Assembly: GCF_900129295.1 (NCBI RefSeq)
Contig: NZ_FQUU01000003.1
Span: forward strand, 124,001-188,000
Length of the DNA: 64,000 nt
Direction of reading: 5' to 3'
Source of the DNA: Flavisolibacter ginsengisoli DSM 18119
GTDB lineage: Bacteria > Bacteroidota > Bacteroidia > Chitinophagales > Chitinophagaceae
The notes under the pieces were generated by a model, which was not told where the DNA came from, ran no database searches, and saw nothing but the letters and a program-made list of their open reading frames with translations. Each line of letters starts with the position of its first letter. Position 1 is the stretch's first letter. Positions 41,606-50,375 of this stretch are shown one piece after another. Position numbers and translations under genes: made by a program.

Positions 41606-43669
41606 TCAGAGTTCCAGGATATATGCTCCTTTGTTCTGCACGTTATAGCATGGTATGTGAAGTGAATCACAATCATGCTGCCATAACCTTGCCTTCCAGC
41701 CAGGCACGGAACCATCTATTACCACCTGTTTTGGAAGGTCACGGTTTATTAATTGTGAAAAATAAAAGCGTGGGTTTCTGGAAAGGATGAGCAGGTCAAT
41801 GGTTTTCTGTTGTGGAACCATTGCAGCTTCTCCATCAATTATCAGAATATGTTTACCCTGAACTTCAATATTCCTGGCCTGTAATGATATTTGTTGATCT
41901 GGTGCTACCCGTTGCTGTATCCGGGCTGGTTGCAGGTGAAAATTCCTGTTGAAGTCATTATGTAGCAAAGCTGAATCACCTATAAAATTATAGTGTAATC
42001 CTTCTACTATATCAATAGCCTGAAATTTCGGCACATTGTAAACTATTATTCTTTTTTGATGACTTGCCTGGTAAAATGAAAAGGATCTCAATGCGGAGAA
42101 TGCCAATAAACTATAGATTGCTACATACAATATCTGCCTTTTTTTAAATTGAAGCCAGTAACAAAAACCGGCTATAAATATCATTAAGAATGTGGCCTGC
42201 AAAGGCGTGATGGACAAGCCATTCCATAAAGCAAAGGGTATATTATTCCATTGTTCAATATAACTGTTCATCCAATAAATGAGCAGGTGTAATACCTTTC
42301 CTGTTGCCGTTGCAACAGGTTCAAGAAAAAAGAAAGCACATAAAAATATCTCTCCTAATAATATTACACTCGATAGTGGCACTGCAACAATATTTGTAAA
42401 TAGGAACAGTAGGGGAAGCTGGTGAAAGTGGTATATACTTACTGGTAAAGTGAGCAACTGGGCTGCAAGGGTCACTGCCACCAGTTTCCAGAAAAAATCA
42501 ATGCCTTTATTGGTAAAGAAAAACCAGTTATAAATGGGTTTATAGAAAGCAATAATACTAAGTACTGCGGCATAAGAAAGCTGGAAGCCGGCATCCCACA
42601 ACCAGAATGGATTGTAACAAAGCAATACAAACGCCGACAATGCAAGGTTATTATATACATTGCTGCGACGCGAATTGACTTCTCCAATTGCCAGGAATGA
42701 AAACATCACCACTGATCGCATTACAGAGGGTTGTGCCCCGGATAGTATACTAAATAACCATAAGAAAGAAAGAATTATAATAAGTCGCAGCCATTTAGAA
42801 GCTTTAGTTTTTGCCAGGGGTTTGGTAAGCAATAATAATAGCCAGTAGATCAGTCCCAGGTGAAGTCCCGAAATGGCAATGATATGAACAACACCTGTAT
42901 TGGTATAGGATTGTACCAGGCCTTTATCAAGGTCATTCTTATACCCAATTAAGAGCGCAGAGGCGAGACCTTGCTCTTTTTCGCCGGTAATAAATTTCTT
43001 AAGGATACCAACGATCCATTCCCGGCTGTTATAAATAAATGTTTTAAAAGCTGACGGGCTTTCATCTATCAATACAAAATCAGTTGCTGCCAGGTAAGCC
43101 TGGTGGGTTATGCCCTGGAATAAACAATACTGTTTATAATCAAAGCTCCCAGGGTTACCTGTATTTTTTATTTCCTGCAACCTGTTTTTAACCAGGATCT
43201 GCGATCCAAATCTTAGGGAACCTATACCCGGCGCTTTTTGGAAATAGAGTATTACTTTACCCTTGCTTGTCTCCCATTTATTGTACTTAATTCCCTGTAT
43301 AGTACCTATAGCTTTATAAGAATTGGGTTTTTCCTGCAAGGGTTCCTCCAGGGTTATTAACAAACAAGCGGGATGCCTGGCATGACCAATCCAGTTGCTT
43401 TCATTCCTGATATCATTTATAAATACCAGAAAGGTCCCCAGAAAGGCGAGCAGCAGGTTGATGGAGATGCCATTGAGGTAATGAAGCCGGAATTTATCCT
43501 TTAAGGCTAAAACTGAAAAAATACACACCAGCAAAACACAAGCTGACAAGCCTGTAACCAGCCAAAGAAGTCTTACCTGTAAATACCATTGTATAATAAT
43601 ACCTGCAGCTAATGGAATAAGTAAGCGCACAAAAGGCGCTTCTTTCCAGGCAGGTATTTTTGGCGGCAT
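41606..43669 (-). CDS. comEC: ComEC/Rec2 family DNA-uptake membrane protein
   Basis: A 687-residue polytopic protein with two N-terminal membrane helices, a DUF4131-like extracytoplasmic OB domain (about 60-200), and the Competence domain (about 230-500) with AISGLHLGLIYWLLL and RSVVMFSFLAIGEV. In competent bacteria ComEC forms the inner-membrane channel for single-stranded DNA. The C-terminal beta-lactamase-like nuclease domain is reduced to about 150 residues without HxHxDH, a state common in Bacteroidota. comF is also present at 25311-26033. Actual competence is not shown. It starts 23 bases from the MFS gene end on the same strand. Confidence 0.88.
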   Translation of the reverse strand: MPPKIPAWKEAPFVRLLIPLAAGIIIQWYLQVRLLWLVTGLSACVLLVCIFSVLALKDKFRLHYLNGISINLLLAFLGTFLVFINDIRNESNWIGHARHPACLLITLEEPLQEKPNSYKAIGTIQGIKYNKWETSKGKVILYFQKAPGIGSLRFGSQILVKNRLQEIKNTGNPGSFDYKQYCLFQGITHQAYLAATDFVLIDESPSAFKTFIYNSREWIVGILKKFITGEKEQGLASALLIGYKNDLDKGLVQSYTNTGVVHIIAISGLHLGLIYWLLLLLTKPLAKTKASKWLRLIIILSFLWLFSILSGAQPSVMRSVVMFSFLAIGEVNSRRSNVYNNLALSAFVLLCYNPFWLWDAGFQLSYAAVLSIIAFYKPIYNWFFFTNKGIDFFWKLVAVTLAAQLLTLPVSIYHFHQLPLLFLFTNIVAVPLSSVILLGEIFLCAFFFLEPVATATGKVLHLLIYWMNSYIEQWNNIPFALWNGLSITPLQATFLMIFIAGFCYWLQFKKRQILYVAIYSLLAFSALRSFSFYQASHQKRIIVYNVPKFQAIDIVEGLHYNFIGDSALLHNDFNRNFHLQPARIQQRVAPDQQISLQARNIEVQGKHILIIDGEAAMVPQQKTIDLLILSRNPRFYFSQLINRDLPKQVVIDGSVPGWKARLWQHDCDSLHIPCYNVQNKGAYILEL

Positions 43670-43692
43670 GCTGAAAGATAAAATGCCGCTTG

Positions 43693-44865
43693 TTATTTTT
43701 CAACCCTTTTTTGCGTATTTATCAATAAATATATCATGGATACTATAGCTGCTCCGGCTGTTACCATAAAGGTTGATTTGCTTCCAAAACCCGTCCAGAG
43801 CCCGCCGGCTATTACACTTGCCAATAGTGTGCAGATACTTTCGCAGGAAGTATAAAATCCTACCGCGGTTGCTGTGTTGGCATTATGGGCTGTATTGGTG
43901 ATCCAGGCCTTGGCTATGCCCTCTGTGGCTGCGGCATAAACACCATATAATACAAAGGCTGCACCAATCACCCAGGCCGAATGAGTGGTTCCAAACAGGT
44001 AATAGACCAACGAAAAAATTGCAAGCCCGGAAACAAGTACCTGCCTTGTACCAATTCTGTCGGCCAATATACCCATAGGAAAGGAGGCCAGTGCATATAC
44101 CAGGTTATACAGAATATAGGCCCCGATGGTAAGTTGATCACTACCAGTCACTTCCCTGGTTTTTAATAGCAAAAAGATATCAGAGCTATTGAATAGCGCC
44201 AGGAATAATAAACCAATGACCAGTCTTTTAAATTCAGGGGTAGCAATGGTCCAATACCTGAAAAAGGAAAAGAAATTTCCCTTGGCCATCGTGGATGAGG
44301 GTTCCGGTCTTTCCTTTACCAGGAATACCAGCAAAACAGATATCAGGCCGGGTAAGAATGCCACCAGGAAAATAAATGTATAATTATGCGGGTAAAAGAA
44401 AAGCAGCACCAGGGCTATGACGGGCCCAATAGCAGCACCCAAAGTATCCATACCCCTATGGAATCCAAATACACGGGCCTTGGTTTCCGGGGTGGCGTTT
44501 TGTGATAATAAAGCATCCCTGGCTGCGGTTCTTAAGCCTTTGCCCAACCTGTCCACTGTTCTTGCCAGGAACACCCAAAATGGAAATGTAAAGGCAGCCA
44601 TCATGGGTTTTGAAATGGCACTTAGAAAATATCCCCCCTTTATAAACGGTACACGCAATCCTTTCTGGTCGCTTAATTTTCCAAAATAGCCTTTACTGAT
44701 GCCTGCGGTAAAGTTGGCTACGCCTTCCAGGATGCCTATCAATAATACTGAAAAGCCTATTTCTTTAAGATAAACAGGTATTACCGGGTACAGCATTTCG
44801 CTGGCTATATCTGCAAAGAGGCTCACCAGCGATAGGATCAAAACGGTCCTGTTTATCACTTTCAT
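43693..44865 (-). CDS. major facilitator superfamily transporter
   Basis: A 390-residue protein with twelve membrane segments. The loop motifs GYFGKLSDQKGLR and FLARTVDRLGKGLRTAARDALL after helices 2 and 4 are of MFS drug/metabolite type. The second half contains ILADRIGTRQVL, the counterpart of the first-half DRxGRR-like loop. No family-specific substrate residues are evident. It shares the minus strand with comEC. A TATTTTTG box (complement of 44870-44877) lies only 5 bases before the ATG, so its transcript may be leaderless, though no -33 box supports this. Confidence 0.85.
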   Translation of the reverse strand: MKVINRTVLILSLVSLFADIASEMLYPVIPVYLKEIGFSVLLIGILEGVANFTAGISKGYFGKLSDQKGLRVPFIKGGYFLSAISKPMMAAFTFPFWVFLARTVDRLGKGLRTAARDALLSQNATPETKARVFGFHRGMDTLGAAIGPVIALVLLFFYPHNYTFIFLVAFLPGLISVLLVFLVKERPEPSSTMAKGNFFSFFRYWTIATPEFKRLVIGLLFLALFNSSDIFLLLKTREVTGSDQLTIGAYILYNLVYALASFPMGILADRIGTRQVLVSGLAIFSLVYYLFGTTHSAWVIGAAFVLYGVYAAATEGIAKAWITNTAHNANTATAVGFYTSCESICTLLASVIAGGLWTGFGSKSTFMVTAGAAIVSMIYLLINTQKRVEK

Positions 44866-45401
44866 TCTTCAAAAATAGTGGGTGACATCAGAATATAGGT
44901 CCCGGGCATTAGCAGCATACACAGTTTTGCAGGCTGACTTATAAGTTAAATATCGTATACCTATCAACGTTCCTTCGGTTTTGTACCTGTTTCCCTGCCA
45001 TTTACTCCCTACCTTCTTGCGGGCTCCGCCCTATCTGCGGTATAGATACTCCGTGATTGCACGGAGTATCTATACCGCAGGTATACCGAAACTATACCGG
45101 AGATAGCAAGGAAATGGGGAGATTTTAAGTACCAGGTTTGCAAATTGTAGCTCTTTAAAGGAATGGATGATGGAAGCCACCTCAAAATCGGCCGGAGGTT
45201 TTAGACTTGTATAAGGATATTTTAAAAAATTCAACTTATTGGGCAATTAATCCCATATAGAAACGTTGCCGTCATATTTGTTCATAATTAATTGATATTC
45301 TTCAAAAATGTGCTGTTAGCGTTGCTTTTTACTTTGACATTTCAATTTATTTCTTACAACTTTGCACACAACCTTCAAAACATTAAATCCAATACAGAAG
45401 C
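44866..45401. other. divergent intergenic region before mreB, with long palindrome
   Basis: A 536-base gap between the MFS gene (minus) and mreB (plus). It holds the perfect 21-bp inverted repeat at 45035-45080 with flanking related repeats, and before mreB a TTTG (45333-45336) followed 18 bases later by TACAACTTTG (45355-45364), a promoter-like arrangement with two extra bases in the -7 box. No gene is supported. Confidence 0.5.
45031..45107. repeat. perfect 21-bp inverted repeat with nested partial copies
   Basis: Positions 45035-45055 and 45060-45080 are exact reverse complements around a 4-base loop (ATTG). The arms begin CTGCGGTATAG and end CTCCGTG. Outside them, CTATCTGCGGTATAG (from 45031) is matched, with one mismatch, by the reverse complement of CTATACCGGAGATAG (45092-45106), so part of the arm recurs further right. 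No U-tract follows on either side, so this is not an intrinsic terminator. Candidate REP-like element, protein-binding palindrome or structured RNA. Confidence 0.85.
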
Positions 45402-46427
45402 ATGGGACTTTTTAATTGGTTCACGCAAGAAATAGCAATAGACCTAGGAACAGCCAATACCCTGATTATTCATAATGATGAAGTGGTGGTAAATGAGCCT
45501 TCCATTGTTGCGTTGAACCGAAATAACCCGAAAGAAGTTTTGGCCGTTGGAAAACGTGCCTTAATGATGCATGAAAAAACCCACGAGAGCATCAAAACCA
45601 TCCGCCCGTTAAAAGATGGTGTAATAGCTGATTTTAACGCTGCCGAGCTGATGCTTCGTGAAATGATCAAACTGGTTTATCCAAAGAAGCCTTTATTCCC
45701 CCCCAGCTGGCGCATGATGATCTGCATACCTTCTTCCATTACAGAAGTGGAAAAGCGTGCTGTTAGAGACAGTGCCGAGCAGGCAGGTGCCAAAGAGGTT
45801 TACCTGATACACGAACCCATGGCAGCAGCACTGGGTATAGGCATTGATGTGGAAGAACCTGTAGGTAATATGATCATTGACATTGGCGGTGGAACAACCG
45901 GTATTACCGTTATCGCGCTTGCAGGTATTGTTTGTGATCAATCAATTCGTATTGCCGGTGATGAATTTACTGCCGATATCATGGAAGCCCTCCGCAGGTA
46001 TCATAGCTTATTGATTGGGGAAAGAACGGCAGAACAGATCAAGATACAGATAGGTGCTGCCATGAAGGACCTGGATAATCCACCGGATGATATCCCGGTA
46101 AACGGTCGTGACCTGGTAACAGGTATCCCCAAACAGATCATGGTAAGCTATCAGGAGATAGCTGAGGCCCTGGATAAGAGCATCTTTAAAATAGAAGAAG
46201 CGGTATTAAAAGCCCTTGAGCAAACTCCTCCCGAATTGGCTGCTGATATTTATCGCCGTGGCTTATATATCACTGGTGGTGGCGCCCTGCTAAAAGGGTT
46301 GGATAAACGCCTGAGCCAGAAGATAAAACTGCCTGTGCATGTAGCAGATGATCCACTGAAAAGCGTGGTTAGGGGAACAGGGTTAGCTTTAAAGAACTAC
46401 GATAGGTATCCCTTTGTCATGAGATAA
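45402..46427 (+). CDS. mreB: rod shape-determining protein MreB
   Basis: A 341-residue bacterial actin. Phosphate-1 IDLGTANTLI near residue 12, connect-1, phosphate-2 IIDIGGGTTGITVI near 158, and the adenosine loop LYITGGGALLKGLD near 286 are all intact. MreB filaments under the inner membrane guide the elongation machinery. The order mreB-mreC-mreD-mrdA-rodA that follows is the classic elongasome cluster. A TTTG/TACAACTTTG pair before the gene may be its promoter. Confidence 0.95.
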   Translation: MGLFNWFTQEIAIDLGTANTLIIHNDEVVVNEPSIVALNRNNPKEVLAVGKRALMMHEKTHESIKTIRPLKDGVIADFNAAELMLREMIKLVYPKKPLFPPSWRMMICIPSSITEVEKRAVRDSAEQAGAKEVYLIHEPMAAALGIGIDVEEPVGNMIIDIGGGTTGITVIALAGIVCDQSIRIAGDEFTADIMEALRRYHSLLIGERTAEQIKIQIGAAMKDLDNPPDDIPVNGRDLVTGIPKQIMVSYQEIAEALDKSIFKIEEAVLKALEQTPPELAADIYRRGLYITGGGALLKGLDKRLSQKIKLPVHVADDPLKSVVRGTGLALKNYDRYPFVMR

Positions 46428-46440
46428 TTTAAGAAGCACC

Positions 46441-46483
46441 AAGACGTTAATCTAACCGGGCCCTGTGGGCCGGCTAATGTCTT
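46441..46483 (+). other. structured hairpin between mreB and mreC
   Basis: Outer 9-bp stem AAGACGTTA (46441-46449) with TAATGTCTT (46475-46483), including one G-U wobble that is only a pair in plus-strand RNA. An internal loop separates it from an inner stem CCGG(G)CCC with GGGCCGG and a TGT loop. It could stabilise or attenuate the mre transcript. Confidence 0.5.
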
Positions 46484-46505
46484 AAAATCCTGAATTCTAT
46501 AGCCA

Positions 46506-47384
46506 GTGCGCAATATTTTTCTATTTATCCGGAGGTATTTTACATTTCTTGCCTTCCTGGTGTTGCAAATTTTTTCGCTTTGGATGTTATTTAATTATAA
46601 CCGGTTCCATCGAACAGTAGGATTAGGCATGGCAAACCAGTTCACAGGTGTAATAAACACCCAGGTAGACAGGCTGGATGATTATTTTCACCAGGGTGAA
46701 GAAAACAAGCGGGTGCACCGGATGAATGATTCTCTTCTCAATCTATTAAAAAGTAACTTTTCCATCCCTGACACTGGTCAAAAAGCCGTTGCTGATACTA
46801 TCCTTGTCGACTCTGTTAAAAAAGTTAGAAGGTATTATTGGCTGGATGCAAAAGTGGTATACAATACCATCAATTTCGAACGCAATTACCTCCAGTTAGA
46901 CCGTGGATCGAAGTATGGGATCAAGGATAATATGGCTGTTTTGAGTTCAGATGGGGCTGTGGTAGGTGTGATAGTGAATGAGAGCCCTAATTTCAGCCAG
47001 GTTATGAGCCTTTTGCATGTACAAAGTTCTGTAAGTGCATCACTAAAAAATGCAGGCGAGTCGGGCAGGATAAAGTGGGATGGAAAAGATCCTAAGGCAG
47101 TTTACCTGGAGGGCATCCCGAAAAATGTGCCTGTGAAAATAGGTGATACAGTGGTTACCAGTAAATACTCCTATAATTTCCCTCCTGATAAATTAATAGG
47201 CACTATTAGCGGAATAGGCAATGACCCCGCTACCGGTTTTTACCTTTTAAAGGTGCGGCCGGCTGTGAATTTTAATAATGTTCAGCAGGTTTTTGTAGTA
47301 GATAATTTACAGAGAGAAGAACAGGTGCAACTGGAAAAGGACACGGAAAAAAAGATAGAACAGCAAAAAAGAACTACTAAGTGA
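46506..47384 (+). CDS. mreC: rod shape-determining protein MreC
   Basis: A 292-residue protein starting at GTG. One membrane helix (about 10-30), a coiled-coil stretch (about 60-90), and the MreC beta-barrel core: VVYNTINFERNYLQLDRGSKYGI and DNMAVLSSDGAVVGVI follow the family. The tail (LEKDTEKKIEQQKR) is charged and probably cytoplasmic-like in composition, though it lies in the periplasm. MreC links MreB to PBP2 and RodA. Its stop codon overlaps the GTG start of mreD (GTGA). Confidence 0.9.
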   Translation: MRNIFLFIRRYFTFLAFLVLQIFSLWMLFNYNRFHRTVGLGMANQFTGVINTQVDRLDDYFHQGEENKRVHRMNDSLLNLLKSNFSIPDTGQKAVADTILVDSVKKVRRYYWLDAKVVYNTINFERNYLQLDRGSKYGIKDNMAVLSSDGAVVGVIVNESPNFSQVMSLLHVQSSVSASLKNAGESGRIKWDGKDPKAVYLEGIPKNVPVKIGDTVVTSKYSYNFPPDKLIGTISGIGNDPATGFYLLKVRPAVNFNNVQQVFVVDNLQREEQVQLEKDTEKKIEQQKRTTK

Positions 47385-47914
47385 GTGATCTGGTAAAAAA
47401 TATTTTCAGGCTGATCGTTTTTGTACTGGTGCAGGTATATGTTTTAAACAAAATACCGCACCTGCACAGGTTTATTGTGCCCTACCTATATTTTCTTTTC
47501 ATTATATGGCTCCCCTTTAGTATTTCAAGACCCGGATTGTTGCTTACCGGGTTTGTTGCAGGCCTGGTATTGGATTATTTTACCAATACTCCTGGTTTGC
47601 ATGCCGCCGCCTGTGTACTGATAGCTTATATCAGGCCCTTTATCATTAATTTATTGATACCAAAGGACACAGCCGAATTTAATTACCGGGAACCCACACC
47701 CAGGGCCATGGGCTGGGCACCTTATGGCGTATATATATTGGTAATGGCCTTATGCCATAATTCATACCTGCTTTTACTGGAGTTTCTTCATTTTGGTAAC
47801 TTTCTTGATTTCTTATTAAAGATCCTTACTACAACTGCCATTAGTTTGCTATTGATCTTTACTACAGAATTATTATTTCCCCGACGTATTAAATACAGGA
47901 CCAATACTGCCTGA
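47381..47914 (+). CDS. mreD: rod shape-determining protein MreD
   Basis: A 177-residue membrane protein with about five hydrophobic segments, starting at GTG within a four-base overlap with mreC. Features fitting MreD are small size, position and the hydrophobic pattern (LLTGFVAGLVLDYFTNTPGLHAAACVLIAYIRPF). MreD is weakly conserved in sequence, so the call leans on context: it lies between mreC and mrdA. Confidence 0.88.
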   Translation: MSDLVKNIFRLIVFVLVQVYVLNKIPHLHRFIVPYLYFLFIIWLPFSISRPGLLLTGFVAGLVLDYFTNTPGLHAAACVLIAYIRPFIINLLIPKDTAEFNYREPTPRAMGWAPYGVYILVMALCHNSYLLLLEFLHFGNFLDFLLKILTTTAISLLLIFTTELLFPRRIKYRTNTA

Positions 47915-48275
47915 GCTTTTGGGAAAAGATGCTTGTTTCAATGCAGTGGATCAACCTGCCAATTGCAAACAGCTGGTATTTCATGATGGTTCCGCTTATT
48001 TTATACCCAAAACTGGATTGTTTGCTATATCCGTCTTTTTGGACATAATACGGTAAAAACGGCCAGGATCAATATTGGATATAAGGCATACTGGGGTACT
48101 TCCTAATGTTCATTAAGCCCTCTTCGGTTGTTAAGCGCTATTTTGCAGCACTACTATTTTTGTTTTTGCAAAAAAATAAGAGAAGTTCTTGTACACTTGT
48201 TTTTGGATATCGGCAAACCTTTACCAAATTTGCATAGCAGTCTTACGAAACTATTTTTTGACTTCGGTATAATCA
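47915..48275 (+). other. gap before mrdA, no gene supported
   Basis: A 361-base stretch between mreD and mrdA. Short frames exist (for example 39 codons from an ATG near 47930) but none resembles a known protein, and none has a convincing start. It contains no strong hairpin. A PBP2 promoter may sit near 48180-48260, but no clean TTTG-N19-TAnnTTTG is visible. Confidence 0.35.
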
Positions 48276-50375
48276 ATGCCTGTGTTTAACCAATCTAGGA
48301 GTTATATCATCCGCCTAATATTTATTATTGCCTTCCTGGTGATGCTGGGCCAGTTATTGAATCTGCAAATAATTTCTGGCAAGTATCAAAAGCTTGCTGC
48401 GGATAATGCCATTTTTAAAAAGACCGTTTATCCCTCCCGCGGAATTGTATTTGACCGAAAGAAAAAGGCCATAGTGAACAACGTGTTGATGTATGACCTG
48501 ATGGTAACACCTTCGGAGGTGAAAAATGTTGATACTGCTTACTTATGCCAATTGCTGGAAATCGATACCGCAGAATTCAAGAGCAGGATCATTGAAGCTA
48601 TTGTAAAGAATGGACGTTATCGTCCCTCTTCATTTGAAGGCCTGTTAACACAGGAAAAATATGCCCGGCTACAGGAAAACATGTGGCGTTTTGAAGATAA
48701 AGGATTCTTCCTGCAGGACAGGCTCGTACGAACCTTCCCGTTCAATGCCGGGGCACACTTTATGGGCTATACAGGTGAGGTAGATTCTGGTATCATTGCC
48801 CGGTCGGAGGGTTTTTACCTGCCAGGCGATTATGTAGGACGAACAGGGCTGGAAGCATATTATGAAAAGGTGCTGATGGGGCAGAGGGGTCTGCAATATT
48901 TGATCAAAGACCATCGTAACCGGTTGGTTGGTTCGTATGACAATGGATCGCTTGACCAAAAGGCCATTTCAGGAAGAGGGTTAAATACCTATGTTGATAT
49001 TGAAATACAGCAACTGGCTGAGAAATTACTGACCAATAAAATAGGCGCCATCATTGCCATTGAGCCAAAAACAGGTGGCATTATTGCAATGGCTTCCGGA
49101 CCTACATTCAATCCAAATGATCTTACCGGGGCCGATTTTAAAAAGACCTACGGTAAGTTTGTACTGGATGTTTCCCGTCCCTTATTGAACAGGGCCATTA
49201 AAGGACAATACCCTCCAGGGTCAACATATAAGCCAATTGGTGCGCTCATTGGTTTGGATGAAGGTGTTATTAACCAGAACTCCGGGATAGGCTGCACGGG
49301 GGCTTATTATGGTTGTGCACGACCTGTCAGGTGCACAGAGAAATGGGCCGGCCATTCGGGCAACCTGCGACAGTCCATTGCCCATTCCTGCAACTCATTC
49401 TTTTCTATGACCTACCGGTTGACGGTAGATAACCCAAAGATTGGCAATGTCAAAAAGGGATATGCCAAATGGAAGGAATACATGAATGCATTTGGATATG
49501 GCAACCCACTGGGTGTGGATCTGCCCAGCGAGGACAGGGGAAATATCCCCGATACTACCAGGTATAACAAGGTTTACAGGGGCGCCTGGAATTCATGTAC
49601 CAATGTCACTTTGGGCATAGGACAGGATATGATGCTGGCTACGCCTGTTCAGATTGCAAATGCCATGTGCATCATCGCCAATAAAGGTTATTTCTATACC
49701 CCCCATTTTGTAAAGGAAATTGAAAATGAAACAAAGGAAGACAGTGTACTAAACCGGTTCAGGACAAGGCACCAGATACCTGTACACATTTCCAACAGCG
49801 ATTATGAAGATGTTATTGATGGCATGGAGGATGTAACAATAGTGGGTACTGCAGCTGGCATACCAAAGATACCCGGGATCAATATTTGTGCTAAAACTGG
49901 TACTGCAGAAAATAAGATCGTATTGGACGGAAGGGCATTACAGCTAAAAGACCACTCTTTATTTGCTTGCTTCGCACCTCGTGAAGATCCAAAGATCGCC
50001 ATTGCTGTAATTGTTGAAAACGGGGGTTTTGGATCTACCTGGGCTGGCCCGATGGCTTATTTGATGATTGAAAAATATTTGACGGATTCTCTTCGTGCCG
50101 ACAGGGCCAAAGAAGTTGACCGAATTGCAAGTACCAACCTTATGCCTGGTTACCTTCCCCGGTTACAGTATAAAGAAGATTCTGCAAGGGCTTATTTTTA
50201 TTTCAACCTCACCAAGGATAGCAATTATATAAAAAAGTATTTGCACAAAGGATATACCCCTCCACCAGTAAAAAAAGAACAGGATACGCCAAAGACCCGT
50301 GTCGTATATCGTAAACCTGAACTTTTTGAACCTGAAAAAGGCTTTTTAATCAGAAAGAAAAATGCAACTGTATAA
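48276..50375 (+). CDS. mrdA: penicillin-binding protein 2 (elongation-specific transpeptidase)
   Basis: A 699-residue class B PBP with one N-terminal membrane helix (about 10-30), a dimerisation/pedestal domain (about 50-230), and the transpeptidase domain: S316-T-Y-K319 (GSTYKP), S371-C-N373 (SCNSFF), and K540-T-G542 (AKTGTA). It cross-links peptidoglycan during rod elongation with RodA as partner. The C-terminus continues about 80 residues past the catalytic domain as a Lys/Pro-rich tail. Its stop overlaps the rodA start by one base (TAATG). Confidence 0.95.
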   Translation: MPVFNQSRSYIIRLIFIIAFLVMLGQLLNLQIISGKYQKLAADNAIFKKTVYPSRGIVFDRKKKAIVNNVLMYDLMVTPSEVKNVDTAYLCQLLEIDTAEFKSRIIEAIVKNGRYRPSSFEGLLTQEKYARLQENMWRFEDKGFFLQDRLVRTFPFNAGAHFMGYTGEVDSGIIARSEGFYLPGDYVGRTGLEAYYEKVLMGQRGLQYLIKDHRNRLVGSYDNGSLDQKAISGRGLNTYVDIEIQQLAEKLLTNKIGAIIAIEPKTGGIIAMASGPTFNPNDLTGADFKKTYGKFVLDVSRPLLNRAIKGQYPPGSTYKPIGALIGLDEGVINQNSGIGCTGAYYGCARPVRCTEKWAGHSGNLRQSIAHSCNSFFSMTYRLTVDNPKIGNVKKGYAKWKEYMNAFGYGNPLGVDLPSEDRGNIPDTTRYNKVYRGAWNSCTNVTLGIGQDMMLATPVQIANAMCIIANKGYFYTPHFVKEIENETKEDSVLNRFRTRHQIPVHISNSDYEDVIDGMEDVTIVGTAAGIPKIPGINICAKTGTAENKIVLDGRALQLKDHSLFACFAPREDPKIAIAVIVENGGFGSTWAGPMAYLMIEKYLTDSLRADRAKEVDRIASTNLMPGYLPRLQYKEDSARAYFYFNLTKDSNYIKKYLHKGYTPPPVKKEQDTPKTRVVYRKPELFEPEKGFLIRKKNATV

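Noticed and set aside
45035-45080. intrinsic terminator for the MFS or mreB transcript
   Set aside because: It lies upstream of both divergent genes and has no T-tract after either arm.
47930-48052. short reading frames between mreD and mrdA
   Set aside because: Fewer than 50 codons, no family resemblance and no convincing start; treated as intergenic.
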